DNA from: Paracholeplasma brassicae
GTDB taxonomy: Bacteria > Bacillota_I > Bacilli_A > Acholeplasmatales > UBA5453
Length of the DNA stretch: 64,000 nt
Direction of reading: 5' to 3'
Assembly (NCBI RefSeq): GCF_000967915.1
Contig: NC_022549.1
Location: 372,001-436,000 of the forward strand
The translations under genes were made by a program, and so were the position numbers. How positions within the stretch are numbered: the stretch's first letter is position 1; the number at the start of each line of letters is the position of its first letter. Shown here piece by piece: positions 25,234 through 33,797 of the stretch. The notes under the pieces were generated by a model. The model saw nothing but the letters and a program-made list of their open reading frames with translations. It searched no databases and was not told the DNA's origin.

Positions 25234-26466
25234 ATGAAAAGAAGAGTCGTCGTTACTGGCATGGGACTAGTGAGTCCCTTAGGAAATACTGTAAATGAGT
25301 CCTTCAAACACATGGTTGAAGGAAAAAATGGTATTGATTTTATTACGTTGGCAGACACAACAAACTGGAAAGTTAAATTGGCTGGTGAGGTTAAAAACCT
25401 AGATTTTGAAGCCTTTATAGATAAAAAAGAAGTCAAACGAAGTGATCGTGTTTCTAACCTTGCAATGGTTGCGGCTGATGAAGCGTACAAACAAGCCAAA
25501 CTTGAAGGGGCAGAAATAAACCGAAAGCGATTTGGGCTTTTTGTCGGCAGTGGTATTGGTGGGTTAAACACAATTGAACAAGACGTAACGGTTTGTAAGA
25601 CAAGAGGTCAAGACCGGATGTCGCCATTTTTTATCCCCAACTCGATCATCAATCTAATCGGTGGGAAGCTTGGGATTAAATATCAAATTTATGGCCCCAA
25701 TCTACCGCAAGTCACGGCATGTTCTGCCGCTACTAACTCGATTGGTGAAGCATTTAGATACATTAGAGATGGTTATTTAGAAATCGCAATGACTGGTGGA
25801 TCTGAAGCCCCAGTTAATGAAATTGGTGTGGGTGGATTTGCAAGCATGAAGGCACTAAACACCTCAAACGATGTGAATAAAGCCTCGATTCCATTTGATA
25901 AAAACAGAAGTGGGTTTGTCATTGCTGAAGGTGCAGGTATTCTCATCTTAGAAGAATACGAACACGCCATTAAAAGAAACGCGCCAATCTTAGCAGAAAT
26001 CGTCGGGTATCACACAACGACCGATGGGTATCACATGACCTCACCGGATGTTGAAGCTAGAGGGATTACTGATTGTTTAACTGGGGCACTTGCAGATGCA
26101 AATCTAGAACCCAAAGAGATAGGTTATATCAACGCACACGGTACATCAACACAGTTAAATGATAAATACGAAACGTTAGGGATTAAACAAGCGTTTAAAG
26201 AAGATGCGTATCGATTAAACATATCTTCGACCAAATCGATGACGGGGCATGCGCTTGGTGCTGCTGGTGCGATTGAGTCGATTGCAGTCATTAAAGCCTT
26301 ACAAGAAGGTATTATTCCACCAACAATTAACTATCAAGCATATGATGAGGACTGTGATTTAAATTACACACCAAATCAGGCGGTTAAAAAGGAAATGACA
26401 TACGCAATCAATATTAACATAGGGTTTGGTGGCCAAAACGCAGCCATCATATTTAAGAAGGTGTAA
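25234..26466 (+). CDS. fabF: 3-oxoacyl-ACP synthase II
   Basis: Chain-elongating condensing enzyme. Catalytic Cys in TACSAATNSIG (about residue 162), His in NAHGTSTQLND (about 298) and His in TGHALGAAGAIE (about 336). 410 residues, standard. No second elongating synthase (fabB) or fabA-like isomerase is seen in this operon, so a route for unsaturated fatty acids is not evident here. Confidence 0.96.
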   Translation: MKRRVVVTGMGLVSPLGNTVNESFKHMVEGKNGIDFITLADTTNWKVKLAGEVKNLDFEAFIDKKEVKRSDRVSNLAMVAADEAYKQAKLEGAEINRKRFGLFVGSGIGGLNTIEQDVTVCKTRGQDRMSPFFIPNSIINLIGGKLGIKYQIYGPNLPQVTACSAATNSIGEAFRYIRDGYLEIAMTGGSEAPVNEIGVGGFASMKALNTSNDVNKASIPFDKNRSGFVIAEGAGILILEEYEHAIKRNAPILAEIVGYHTTTDGYHMTSPDVEARGITDCLTGALADANLEPKEIGYINAHGTSTQLNDKYETLGIKQAFKEDAYRLNISSTKSMTGHALGAAGAIESIAVIKALQEGIIPPTINYQAYDEDCDLNYTPNQAVKKEMTYAININIGFGGQNAAIIFKKV

Positions 26467-26468
26467 AC

Positions 26469-26894
26469 ATGTTGAATCAAGAACAAATTAAAGCAATCAT
26501 TCCACACAGAGACCCATTTTTATTAATCGATGAGATTACCGATTATGAAGTTGGAAAATACGCGGTAGGTAAAAAATTCGTTAAGATGGATGAATCCTAT
26601 TTCAAAGGACATTTTCCTGGAAAACCAGTCATGCCGGGTGTATTAATTATTGAATCGCTTGCCCAAGTAGGCGCAGTTAGCCTGTTGTTGATGCCTGAAT
26701 TTCAGGGAAAAATAGCTTTTTTTGCCGGAATTGAAAAAGCTAAGTTTAGAAAATCGGTGTTACCTGGTGATACACTCAGATTGGAGTGTACGCTTACACG
26801 AGTAAGAAGACAATTTGGTGTGGGAGAAGCAAAGGCCTACGTTGGAGAAGAACTCGTTTGTGAAGCTACAATCTCCTTTATGGTATCTAATTAA
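26469..26894 (+). CDS. fabZ: 3-hydroxyacyl-ACP dehydratase
   Basis: Hot-dog-fold dehydratase of the elongation cycle. IIPHRDPFLLIDEI, then GHFPGKPVMPGVLIIE with the catalytic His (about residue 47) and Glu. 141 residues, typical. Its stop shares a base with the biotin ligase start. Confidence 0.96.
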   Translation: MLNQEQIKAIIPHRDPFLLIDEITDYEVGKYAVGKKFVKMDESYFKGHFPGKPVMPGVLIIESLAQVGAVSLLLMPEFQGKIAFFAGIEKAKFRKSVLPGDTLRLECTLTRVRRQFGVGEAKAYVGEELVCEATISFMVSN

Positions 26895-27415
26895 TGTCTA
26901 GCACCTTACGTGTTTTTGACTCTCTAGACTCAACAAATAACTATTTAAAACAGCACTATCACGAATTAGAAAACATGACGTTTGTTTGTGCGAATTATCA
27001 AACAAGCGGCCGTGGTCAGTTTGACCGGACATGGCAATCGGATAAAGGCAAAAATCTCTTGGTCTCTTTTTTGATTAAAGCGTTGCCAACGCATGAAATG
27101 CCTTTACTTCAAAAAACGTATTATGATGGACTTGTGTCGTATGTAAAGACCTTTGTGCCTAACGTGTATTTAAAAGAGCCAAATGATCTTTATGTAAATG
27201 ACAAGAAAATAGCTGGCATATTGATTGAAACGCTAGTCAGTGATCAATGCTACAAATACGTCATTATTGGTCTGGGTTTAAACGTCAATCAAACAGAGTT
27301 TTCAGGTTTATGTGCCACCTCAATAGCGATAGAAACAAATCATCATTACGACATTCAATCCTTACTTAGTACTTATGTAACTAAGACAATAGAAAACTTA
27401 GGAGAACACCTATGA
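26894..27415 (+). CDS. birA: Biotin--protein ligase (minimal, no regulatory domain)
   Basis: Attaches biotin to AccB. The catalytic domain shows FDSLDSTNNYLK, the ligase loop SGRGQFDRTWQS, and KEPNDLYVNDKKIAGILIE, with GLGLNVNQTEF. At 173 residues it has neither the N-terminal DNA-binding domain nor the C-terminal SH3-like domain of E. coli BirA, so it cannot act as a biotin-operon repressor. Its place after the acc/fab genes and before bioY makes this a biotin-supply module for the carboxylase. Overlaps bioY by ATGA. Confidence 0.9.
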   Translation: MSSTLRVFDSLDSTNNYLKQHYHELENMTFVCANYQTSGRGQFDRTWQSDKGKNLLVSFLIKALPTHEMPLLQKTYYDGLVSYVKTFVPNVYLKEPNDLYVNDKKIAGILIETLVSDQCYKYVIIGLGLNVNQTEFSGLCATSIAIETNHHYDIQSLLSTYVTKTIENLGEHL

Positions 27416-27975
27416 AATTAGAACGTTTGTTGAAATTGTCAATTTTAGTATCGATGCTAATCGCACTTGTGTATTTGATGCCTCCAATTGTGATGCCTTT
27501 TTCAGGTATCCCTATAACGCTTCAAACATGGATGGTATTAATGATTGGGTTATTACTAAAACCGAAAGAAGCGTTCTTTGCGGTGATGAGTTATGTAATT
27601 CTTGGGGCATTAGGACTACCCATATTTAGTGGGCAAAAAGGTGGTATGTCAGTTATCTTGGGGCCAACTGGTGGGTTTATCGTTGGCTTTCCACTGGTTA
27701 GTATGTTTGTCGCTGTCTTTAAACAAAAACAATCAGCAATCATCAAAAACACACTGATTAGTATCGTATTTATGATCATCGTGCTTTACGCATTTGCGGC
27801 ACTATGGTTTGTGAGTTATTTAAACATGACTTACCTCAATGCACTTTTTGTGCTACTACCGTTTGTTCCTTTTGATTTAGCAAAAGTGCTCTTTGCCAAT
27901 TTGATTTATCAAAAGCTACCATTACAATTGTTAAATACCCAAACGGTACGAACAAAGGAAAAGAAATATGAATAA
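27412..27975 (+). CDS. bioY: BioY biotin transporter (ECF S-component)
   Basis: A 187-residue membrane protein with about six hydrophobic helices. MPPIVMPFSGIPITLQTWMV and the KGGMSVILGPTGGFIVGFP loop are BioY hallmarks. It binds and imports biotin, alone or with a shared ECF energising module encoded elsewhere. No bio synthesis genes are seen, which fits dependence on external biotin. It overlaps the next gene by 8 bases. Confidence 0.92.
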   Translation: MKLERLLKLSILVSMLIALVYLMPPIVMPFSGIPITLQTWMVLMIGLLLKPKEAFFAVMSYVILGALGLPIFSGQKGGMSVILGPTGGFIVGFPLVSMFVAVFKQKQSAIIKNTLISIVFMIIVLYAFAALWFVSYLNMTYLNALFVLLPFVPFDLAKVLFANLIYQKLPLQLLNTQTVRTKEKKYE

Positions 27976-29377
27976 GAAATATAGTAAACCTACCCTAATA
28001 CAAGGTGGCATGGGGATTGGTGTATCAAGCCATCAACTAGCAAATACCGTTAGTAGAGAAGGCGGTCTTGGCGTGGTTTCTTTAACCGCTGTGACCGTTA
28101 GTTTCTTAAGACGATTAATGGATAAAGAAGAAGATTATCTAAACGCATGTGAGGGGTTTATTGACCCCGAATTTGTCAAAGAAGTGACTTTGAAATATTA
28201 TGGTATGAAAAATAACGAGGCTTATCAAATGATTGAGATGCCTTCACTTAATCCAAGTGCATTTTTCTTAAAAGCCATGGTATTATCAAGTTATGTCGAA
28301 GTTAGTTTAGCAAAAAAAGGACATAACGGCGTTATTGGGATTAACATGTTGGAAAAAATACAGATTCCAACCCTGCCACTCTTATTTGGGGCGATGTTAG
28401 CGGGTGTTGATTACGTCATTATGGGGGCGGGGATACCAATTCGTATGCCTCAAATCATTGATCAATTTTCGAACAAAGAAAAAGCAAACTATTTGGTTAA
28501 GTTAAATGATTCTTCACAGCCACAAGTCACTTATGAGTTTGATCCAAATGATTTGTTTGATTTAGAGCCAATCGAGATTAAGAAACCGAAGTTTTTGGCG
28601 GTAGTTAGTTCACTTACACTAGCGAACTATCTATTAAAGGCTACGCATAAACCGGATGGATTTATTATCGAATTACCAACCGCTGGTGGTCACAACGCAA
28701 GACCACGAGGGGAATTGGTGTTTGATGAAACAGGTGAACCGGTTTATGGTAAAAAAGATGAGATTGATTTTGAAGGATTTAGAAAACTAGGGTATGATTT
28801 TTGGCTAGCCGGTGGTTTTGGTTCGCACGAAAAATACAAAGAAGCACTAAGCTTAGGGGCTGTAGGTATTCAAGTGGGAAGTGCCTTTGCGTTTTGTGAA
28901 GAATCTGGGTTTACAAAAGAGATAAAAGAACAAGTCATCAAACAAGTACTAGAAGACAATCTTACGGTTAAAACGGATTTTTTGGCATCACCTACAGGCT
29001 TTCCATTTAAAGTTGCTGATGTCCTAGGTAGTCTTCACGATGATGAAAGTTATCAAAAAAGAAAAAGAATTTGTGATTTGGGTTATTTAAGAGAAGCCTA
29101 CGAAAAGCCTGATGGAAAGATTGGGTATCGATGCCCCTCTGAACCGGTGGAAGATTACGTTAGAAAAGGTGGAAATATCGAAGATACAGTCGGTAGAAAA
29201 TGCTTATGTAACGGTTTAGTCTCAGCCATTGGAGTGGCTCAAAGTAGAGCATCAATCAAAGAAAAATCAATTGTGACAGCAGGTAATGATGCCATCTTTA
29301 TTAAGCGTTTTATTAAACCTGGCAACAAGCATTATCAAGCAATTGATGTGATCAATCATATATTGTATAACAAGTAA
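27968..29377 (+). CDS. FabK/nitronate monooxygenase-like flavoprotein, long form
   Basis: A 469-residue TIM-barrel flavoprotein of the NPD family. The start LIQGGMGIGVSSHQLANTV, ELPTAGGHNARPRG, WLAGGFGSHEKYKEAL and GAVGIQVGSAFAF match the FMN-binding scheme. It is about 150 residues longer than FabK (22647), with an inserted middle section and a C-terminal region containing four Cys (one each in KRKRICDLG and GYRCPSEP, two in RKCLCNGL) that could bind metal. PfaD-type enoyl reductases are another long branch of the family. As the last gene of the fatty acid operon it may reduce a lipid intermediate; the substrate is unknown. Confidence 0.75.
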   Translation: MNKKYSKPTLIQGGMGIGVSSHQLANTVSREGGLGVVSLTAVTVSFLRRLMDKEEDYLNACEGFIDPEFVKEVTLKYYGMKNNEAYQMIEMPSLNPSAFFLKAMVLSSYVEVSLAKKGHNGVIGINMLEKIQIPTLPLLFGAMLAGVDYVIMGAGIPIRMPQIIDQFSNKEKANYLVKLNDSSQPQVTYEFDPNDLFDLEPIEIKKPKFLAVVSSLTLANYLLKATHKPDGFIIELPTAGGHNARPRGELVFDETGEPVYGKKDEIDFEGFRKLGYDFWLAGGFGSHEKYKEALSLGAVGIQVGSAFAFCEESGFTKEIKEQVIKQVLEDNLTVKTDFLASPTGFPFKVADVLGSLHDDESYQKRKRICDLGYLREAYEKPDGKIGYRCPSEPVEDYVRKGGNIEDTVGRKCLCNGLVSAIGVAQSRASIKEKSIVTAGNDAIFIKRFIKPGNKHYQAIDVINHILYNK

Positions 29378-29389
29378 AAAAAACAACAA

Positions 29390-29421
29390 GAAAAGGTGTC
29401 TATGCACCTTTTCTTCTTTAT
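29390..29421 (+). terminator. Terminator of the fatty acid operon
   Basis: GAAAAGGTG (29390-29398) pairs perfectly with CACCTTTTC (29405-29413), followed by TTCTTTATTT. Confidence 0.75.
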
Positions 29422-29485
29422 TTGTAACACTTTCATAAATTATCTTCTATCTTTCGACTTATGAATAATATTTTCAACACAGCTT

Positions 29486-29494
29486 TGTTAAAAT
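29486..29494 (+). promoter_or_regulatory. Extended -10 promoter of the 29529 lipoprotein gene
   Basis: TGTTAAAAT, identical to the accB and walJ elements, 35 bases before the chosen ATG. Confidence 0.5.
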
Positions 29495-29528
29495 GAAATC
29501 AATTAAAGATGTGATAGAGGAGAAAAAA

Positions 29529-30167
29529 ATGAAAAAGAGGGTTATATTTTTAATTGTAATTGTAAGCGCTCTTATCTTATCGGGTTGTCAAAAAAAGAAA
29601 ATAACCTGTGAGGAAGATGAGACAATAAAAGACGGTAAATGTGTTGTTTTGCTTTCTGAAATTGATCAAAAAATAGTCGATACGAGTGAATTAACGAACT
29701 ATACAATTGAAGTTAGTATTCAATTTAAAGAGGAAATCGCCAACGTGGTGATTGCTTTTGATGATGAAAAGTCAGTGTTTCAAACAAATAATCAAACGGA
29801 ATATTACTTAAATGAAAACAATCAAGTTTACCGTGTGTTTGAATCCAAATCAGGGTATCAAAAAGAACTGATTTCTGCTGATTCAAGTCAAGCCACACTC
29901 TATGATTTTTTTGTGGATTTAAAAGAAGATGATTTAAGTAAGCATGAATCAGCCTACTTACTTAACTATAGCAGTTATGATTTACTAGATGATTTAAGAA
30001 AATCGTTTGATCGTAACGCTGTATTATCAAACGTGGTTGTCACGTTTGGTGATACACACATAAAAAGCTTTAATTTTGATTTATCAACTGGTGAACTCGT
30101 GTATCATTTAATGATGAATTTCACTAATATCAATCAAACCGTAATCGAGGTACCAAGTCATGTCTAA
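29529..30167 (+). CDS. Small lipoprotein of unknown function
   Basis: I start at ATG 29529, after AGAGGAG. The first ~20 residues (KKRVIFLIVIVSALILSGC) are a lipoprotein signal with lipobox LSGC. A short motif CEEDETIKDGKCVV follows; the same Cys pattern (C, five to seven residues, DGxCV) occurs twice near the C-terminus of the GHL10 surface protein at 39898. The rest (about 210 residues) is acidic and beta-rich with no family I recognise. It overlaps the next gene by 8 bases, so the two products likely work together outside the cell. Confidence 0.75.
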   Translation: MKKRVIFLIVIVSALILSGCQKKKITCEEDETIKDGKCVVLLSEIDQKIVDTSELTNYTIEVSIQFKEEIANVVIAFDDEKSVFQTNNQTEYYLNENNQVYRVFESKSGYQKELISADSSQATLYDFFVDLKEDDLSKHESAYLLNYSSYDLLDDLRKSFDRNAVLSNVVVTFGDTHIKSFNFDLSTGELVYHLMMNFTNINQTVIEVPSHV

Positions 30168-31752
30168 ACACCGCATATGGGTTAAAAGTATCTTATTATT
30201 TTTTGTTCTTACATTAGGATTAGTTCTGCCTACTGCAGTTAAAGTTGATGCATTTTTCAGGGTCTATCCGACTACAAAAGAAACAAGATATGTCGAAGGG
30301 GTAAAACATCAAAAAATCATCGGCGATATTGATTTTAATGGAACATCCTCAAAACAAATCATCAACTATGTTGGGGCAAATATAAAAACCGAAGATATTA
30401 AGGTTGTTGTTGGAGACGGGTATGCCGATTATGGCTTTGGGATGTCCAACTTACTAAGTCAAATTTATAACGTTAACCGTCGTTATGATAATTTAAATGT
30501 CATCGCAGGTGTTAATGGCGATTTCTATAATATGTCAAATGGAATTCCAACGATGGCCTATGTTAGAAACTTTGAAGTTATTTTTGAAGGTGTAACAAAG
30601 GCAAGAACACTTATCGGGTTTAAAGACGACGGTGAGGTTGTTTATGGTAATCCGACTTTTGAAGGTTATGAAGTAATGGTCTTCAACGAAGAAGGCGAAC
30701 TTAAACTAAAACAAATCAAAGTCAATGGGTTTAATCGTTTACCAAATCAAGGCGAAGTCACGGTGTTCTTTAGTGAATATGTTGGTGTCATCGATAGTGG
30801 TGAATCAAAAATTGTACTTGACGCTAAAGACATCAAATCCGATGGTTCAGGGGCAAGATATTTTGGAAAAGGTGTTTTACAAAGTGTAACCAAAGAACGC
30901 ATTGAAGTTCAAGAAAAACAAATTGTCTTAATGGGAGATTCACTCTTCGAAGAAGGGTTAATTAATGAAACAGACACGGTCGTAATTCAACAAAAATTAG
31001 GTGGTAAATTTGAAGGTGTCAGACACGCTTTAGGCGGTTGGGAACATTTGGTTAAACAAGGGGTACCTGAAACAACATTTACAGCAGGTGCGAGTTATCA
31101 ATTCCGAGCACCTAGAACTGCAATTGGGATTAAGAGTGATGGAACAATCTTTTTTGTCACGGTGGATGGCAGACAAAAACCGCAAGGCATGGAGGGCGTG
31201 ACTGCTTATGAAATGGCAGAAATCATGGCTTATTTTGAAGCAGAAGAAGCATTCAACCTTGATGGTGGTGGCTCAACAACCATGGCCGTTCTCGGTGATG
31301 CTGAGGGTGTATATGACATTATGAATAGTCCTTCGGATGGGAACTTACGTTCAAATGCCAATGGGTTTTTCTTTGTTAAAGGCAGTTTTGATGAAGTGAA
31401 ACAACCAATTCCTTTTCCTGATAATCGAACACAATTAGATCTTCCAACGAATTTATTTATCAATGAAGAGGGAATCTTAAGTTTTGATCAAGTTGAAAAC
31501 GCCACTAGCTATGAACTTCTTGTGGATGGAAATAGTCGCATTAAAACAACCTCAACTACCATTGATCTAAATCAGCTAGAATTAGGCGGCCATCAAATTC
31601 AACTGCGTGCACTTGGTAATCATGAATTGTTTAGACAATCGAGTTATACCACATCAAGAGATTACGTTGTTTACAGCAGTGACGTAATGAAAATGATTGA
31701 GTTTTTAAGAGAATACACAAGAAAAGAAAGCGAACGAATGGGTTCAAATTAA
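30160..31752 (+). CDS. Secreted phosphodiester glycosidase (NAGPA domain) with Ig/FnIII-like tail
   Basis: A 530-residue exported protein with an N-terminal signal/anchor helix (residues about 8-30). Residues about 270-410 form a NAGPA domain: PRTAIGIKSDGTIFFVTVDG, then a Glu-rich helix, AFNLDGGGSTTM and NANGFFFVKG. The family hydrolyses alpha-GlcNAc-1-phosphodiesters (the human uncovering enzyme), and bacterial members are suspected to act on cell-envelope glycans such as teichoic acid links. Residues about 425-510 look like a fibronectin/Ig-like module. Substrate is inference. It lies upstream of the peptidoglycan locus and may add teichoic-acid or linkage cleavage to it. Confidence 0.82.
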   Translation: MSKHRIWVKSILLFFVLTLGLVLPTAVKVDAFFRVYPTTKETRYVEGVKHQKIIGDIDFNGTSSKQIINYVGANIKTEDIKVVVGDGYADYGFGMSNLLSQIYNVNRRYDNLNVIAGVNGDFYNMSNGIPTMAYVRNFEVIFEGVTKARTLIGFKDDGEVVYGNPTFEGYEVMVFNEEGELKLKQIKVNGFNRLPNQGEVTVFFSEYVGVIDSGESKIVLDAKDIKSDGSGARYFGKGVLQSVTKERIEVQEKQIVLMGDSLFEEGLINETDTVVIQQKLGGKFEGVRHALGGWEHLVKQGVPETTFTAGASYQFRAPRTAIGIKSDGTIFFVTVDGRQKPQGMEGVTAYEMAEIMAYFEAEEAFNLDGGGSTTMAVLGDAEGVYDIMNSPSDGNLRSNANGFFFVKGSFDEVKQPIPFPDNRTQLDLPTNLFINEEGILSFDQVENATSYELLVDGNSRIKTTSTTIDLNQLELGGHQIQLRALGNHELFRQSSYTTSRDYVVYSSDVMKMIEFLREYTRKESERMGSN

Positions 31753-31759
31753 TTGAATG

Positions 31760-31782
31760 AAGCCACAAAAATGTGGCTTTGT
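31760..31782 (+). terminator. Hairpin terminator after the NAGPA gene
   Basis: AAGCCACA (31760-31767) and TGTGGCTT (31772-31779) form an 8-bp stem followed by TTGTT. The T-run is short. Confidence 0.55.
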
Positions 31783-31806
31783 TCGACTGTTTAGGGGGAA
31801 ATGAAA

Positions 31807-32595
31807 TTGAAGATTATTACGTGTATTAAACAAGTACCAGCCTCAAGTAACGTTCAAGTTGATCCAATTACTGGGGTATTATTAAGAGATGGGAATAACG
31901 TGAAAATGAATCCGTACGATTTGTATGGATTAGAAACGGCATTTCAAATGAAAGAAAGAACTGGTGCAATCGTTAGTGCAATTACGATGGGACCACCAAG
32001 TGCAACAAGTGTCTTAAAAGAAGCACTCTATATGGGTGCGGATGAAGCAGCACTCATTACGGATAGAAAGTTTGCTGGTGCAGATGTACTAGCTACCTCC
32101 TATACAATTAGTCAAATGATTAGACACATGGGTGAGTTTGATGTAGTCATCTGCGGGAAACAAACAACCGATGGTGATACTGCTCAAGTAGGACCAGAAA
32201 TGGCAGAGTTTCTAGGTATCCCACACATTCCTTATGTAAAAGAGATTATTGAGGTAACTAAAGATTACTTGATTGTCAAATCGACCTACGAGCAGTATGA
32301 AGAAATCGTTAAAGTTAGTACACCGTGTTTACTAACCATTGAAAAAGGCTATAATACGCCGAGATTACCTTCCTATCTAAGAAAACAACAATATAAAGAC
32401 TATAAAATTGAAATGGTGACTCTTAAACAATTTGAAGATCAAGACGAATCTCATTATGGCTTAAATGGTTCACCAACTCAAGTCGATGAAATATTCTCAC
32501 CTTCTAAGAACCATGAGGTCAAACACCTTGTGGGTAGTAGTGAAGAACTAGCAGCAAAAATGATTGAAATATTAAAAGAAAGTCGATTTGTGTAG
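31807..32595 (+). CDS. etfB: Electron transfer flavoprotein beta subunit
   Basis: The protein begins KIITCIKQVPASSNVQVDP and contains TMGPPSATSVLKEAL, ICGKQTTDGDTAQVGPEMAE and the adenine-nucleotide-binding region of EtfB. In bifurcating Etf this subunit holds the second FAD. I favour TTG 31807, eight bases after AGGGGG; ATG 31801 is in frame but only two bases from the site. First gene of a three-gene set with etfA and a glycolate/lactate oxidase-type dehydrogenase. Confidence 0.9.
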   Translation: MKIITCIKQVPASSNVQVDPITGVLLRDGNNVKMNPYDLYGLETAFQMKERTGAIVSAITMGPPSATSVLKEALYMGADEAALITDRKFAGADVLATSYTISQMIRHMGEFDVVICGKQTTDGDTAQVGPEMAEFLGIPHIPYVKEIIEVTKDYLIVKSTYEQYEEIVKVSTPCLLTIEKGYNTPRLPSYLRKQQYKDYKIEMVTLKQFEDQDESHYGLNGSPTQVDEIFSPSKNHEVKHLVGSSEELAAKMIEILKESRFV

Positions 32596-32603
32596 GTGAT
32601 ATC

Positions 32604-33797
32604 ATGGGTTATATTAAAGTAAATAATGAGAAAGTAACTAAAGAAGTAGCAAGTGAGTTGATGGACATTTGTCCGTTTAATGCATTCGAATACACAGATG
32701 CGTATTTATCAATCAATGCGTCTTGTCGGGTATGTAAACTCTGTGTCAAAAAGGGACCAAAAGGGGTTTGTGAGTTTATCGATGATTCAAGACCTAAAAT
32801 TGATAAAACAATTTATCGTGGGATTGCAGTTTATATTGAGCAACGAAACAACAAAGCACATGAGGTTGGGTTTGAACTCTTAGGTAAAGCACAAGAGATT
32901 TCTAAAAAAACAAATGAACCTGTTTACGCGATTGTTATTGCAAAAGACGCAAGTAAAATAGTCGAACAATGTTTGTCATATGGTGTTGATGAAGTCTTTG
33001 TATTTCAAGACGATGCTTATGAGGACTTCAATGTAGAAACGTATACGAATGCCGTAGAACATTTTTATAAGAAATACCAAAACAACGTTATTTTGATGGG
33101 TTCAACCCCACAAGGTAGAAGCTTTGCTCCCCGAATTGCAGCAAGACTACGAACAGGACTTACCGCAGATTGTACGATGCTAGATATCACAGAAGAAGGC
33201 GACTTACTCCAAATTAGACCAGCGTTTGGCGGTAATATTATGGCAAAAATCAACACACCGAATAACCGCCCACAACTAGCGACCATCAGATATAAGATGT
33301 TTAATAAACCAAATAAAGTCGTACCTTTTGGAAAGGTAACCTATGAAGAGACCGGCAATTTAAGCAAAGAATCAACCATCAAAATGATAGAAAAAATAGA
33401 AAAACCAAAAGTGAATGACATCTCTGAGGCGGAAGTAATCATAGCGGTTGGAAGAGCATTTAAGAAACAAAAAGATTTGGAATTGATTGAACCATTAAGA
33501 CAAAAATTGAATGCACAAATTGCTTGTACTAGACCACTTGTTGAAAATGGATGGTTTGATAACCGACTTCAAATCGGGTTAAGTGGCCGAACCGTAAAAC
33601 CAAAGCTTTTGATTAATCTCGGTATCAGTGGTTCAGTTCACTTTATTGAAGGCATGAAAGAATCCGAACTAATCATCTCAGTCAATCAAGATCCCAATAC
33701 AAAATTATTTGATGTCTCTCATTATTCAATCATTGGAGATATTTATGAAGTTATACCAAAACTAAATGACTTATTAAAAGAGATAGGAGTCGTCTAA
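32604..33797 (+). CDS. etfA: Electron transfer flavoprotein alpha subunit with N-terminal Fe-S domain
   Basis: A 397-residue EtfA. The extra N-terminal ~60 residues carry CPFNAF (about residue 23) and CRVCKLC, enough for one [4Fe-4S] cluster, as in LctC of Acetobacterium woodii and CarE-type bifurcating Etf. The rest is the usual EtfA: GSTPQGRSFAPRIAARLRTG and the C-terminal FAD site with GLSGRTVKPKL and NLGISGSVHF. The Fe-S extension argues for a complex that couples to ferredoxin rather than a respiratory Etf. It follows etfB by 8 bases and abuts the dehydrogenase gene. Confidence 0.9.
   Translation: MGYIKVNNEKVTKEVASELMDICPFNAFEYTDAYLSINASCRVCKLCVKKGPKGVCEFIDDSRPKIDKTIYRGIAVYIEQRNNKAHEVGFELLGKAQEISKKTNEPVYAIVIAKDASKIVEQCLSYGVDEVFVFQDDAYEDFNVETYTNAVEHFYKKYQNNVILMGSTPQGRSFAPRIAARLRTGLTADCTMLDITEEGDLLQIRPAFGGNIMAKINTPNNRPQLATIRYKMFNKPNKVVPFGKVTYEETGNLSKESTIKMIEKIEKPKVNDISEAEVIIAVGRAFKKQKDLELIEPLRQKLNAQIACTRPLVENGWFDNRLQIGLSGRTVKPKLLINLGISGSVHFIEGMKESELIISVNQDPNTKLFDVSHYSIIGDIYEVIPKLNDLLKEIGVV

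Noticed and set aside
25230-25571. Antisense 113-codon open frame at the start of fabF
   Set aside because: Overlaps the conserved N-terminus of fabF and has no start signals; not a gene.
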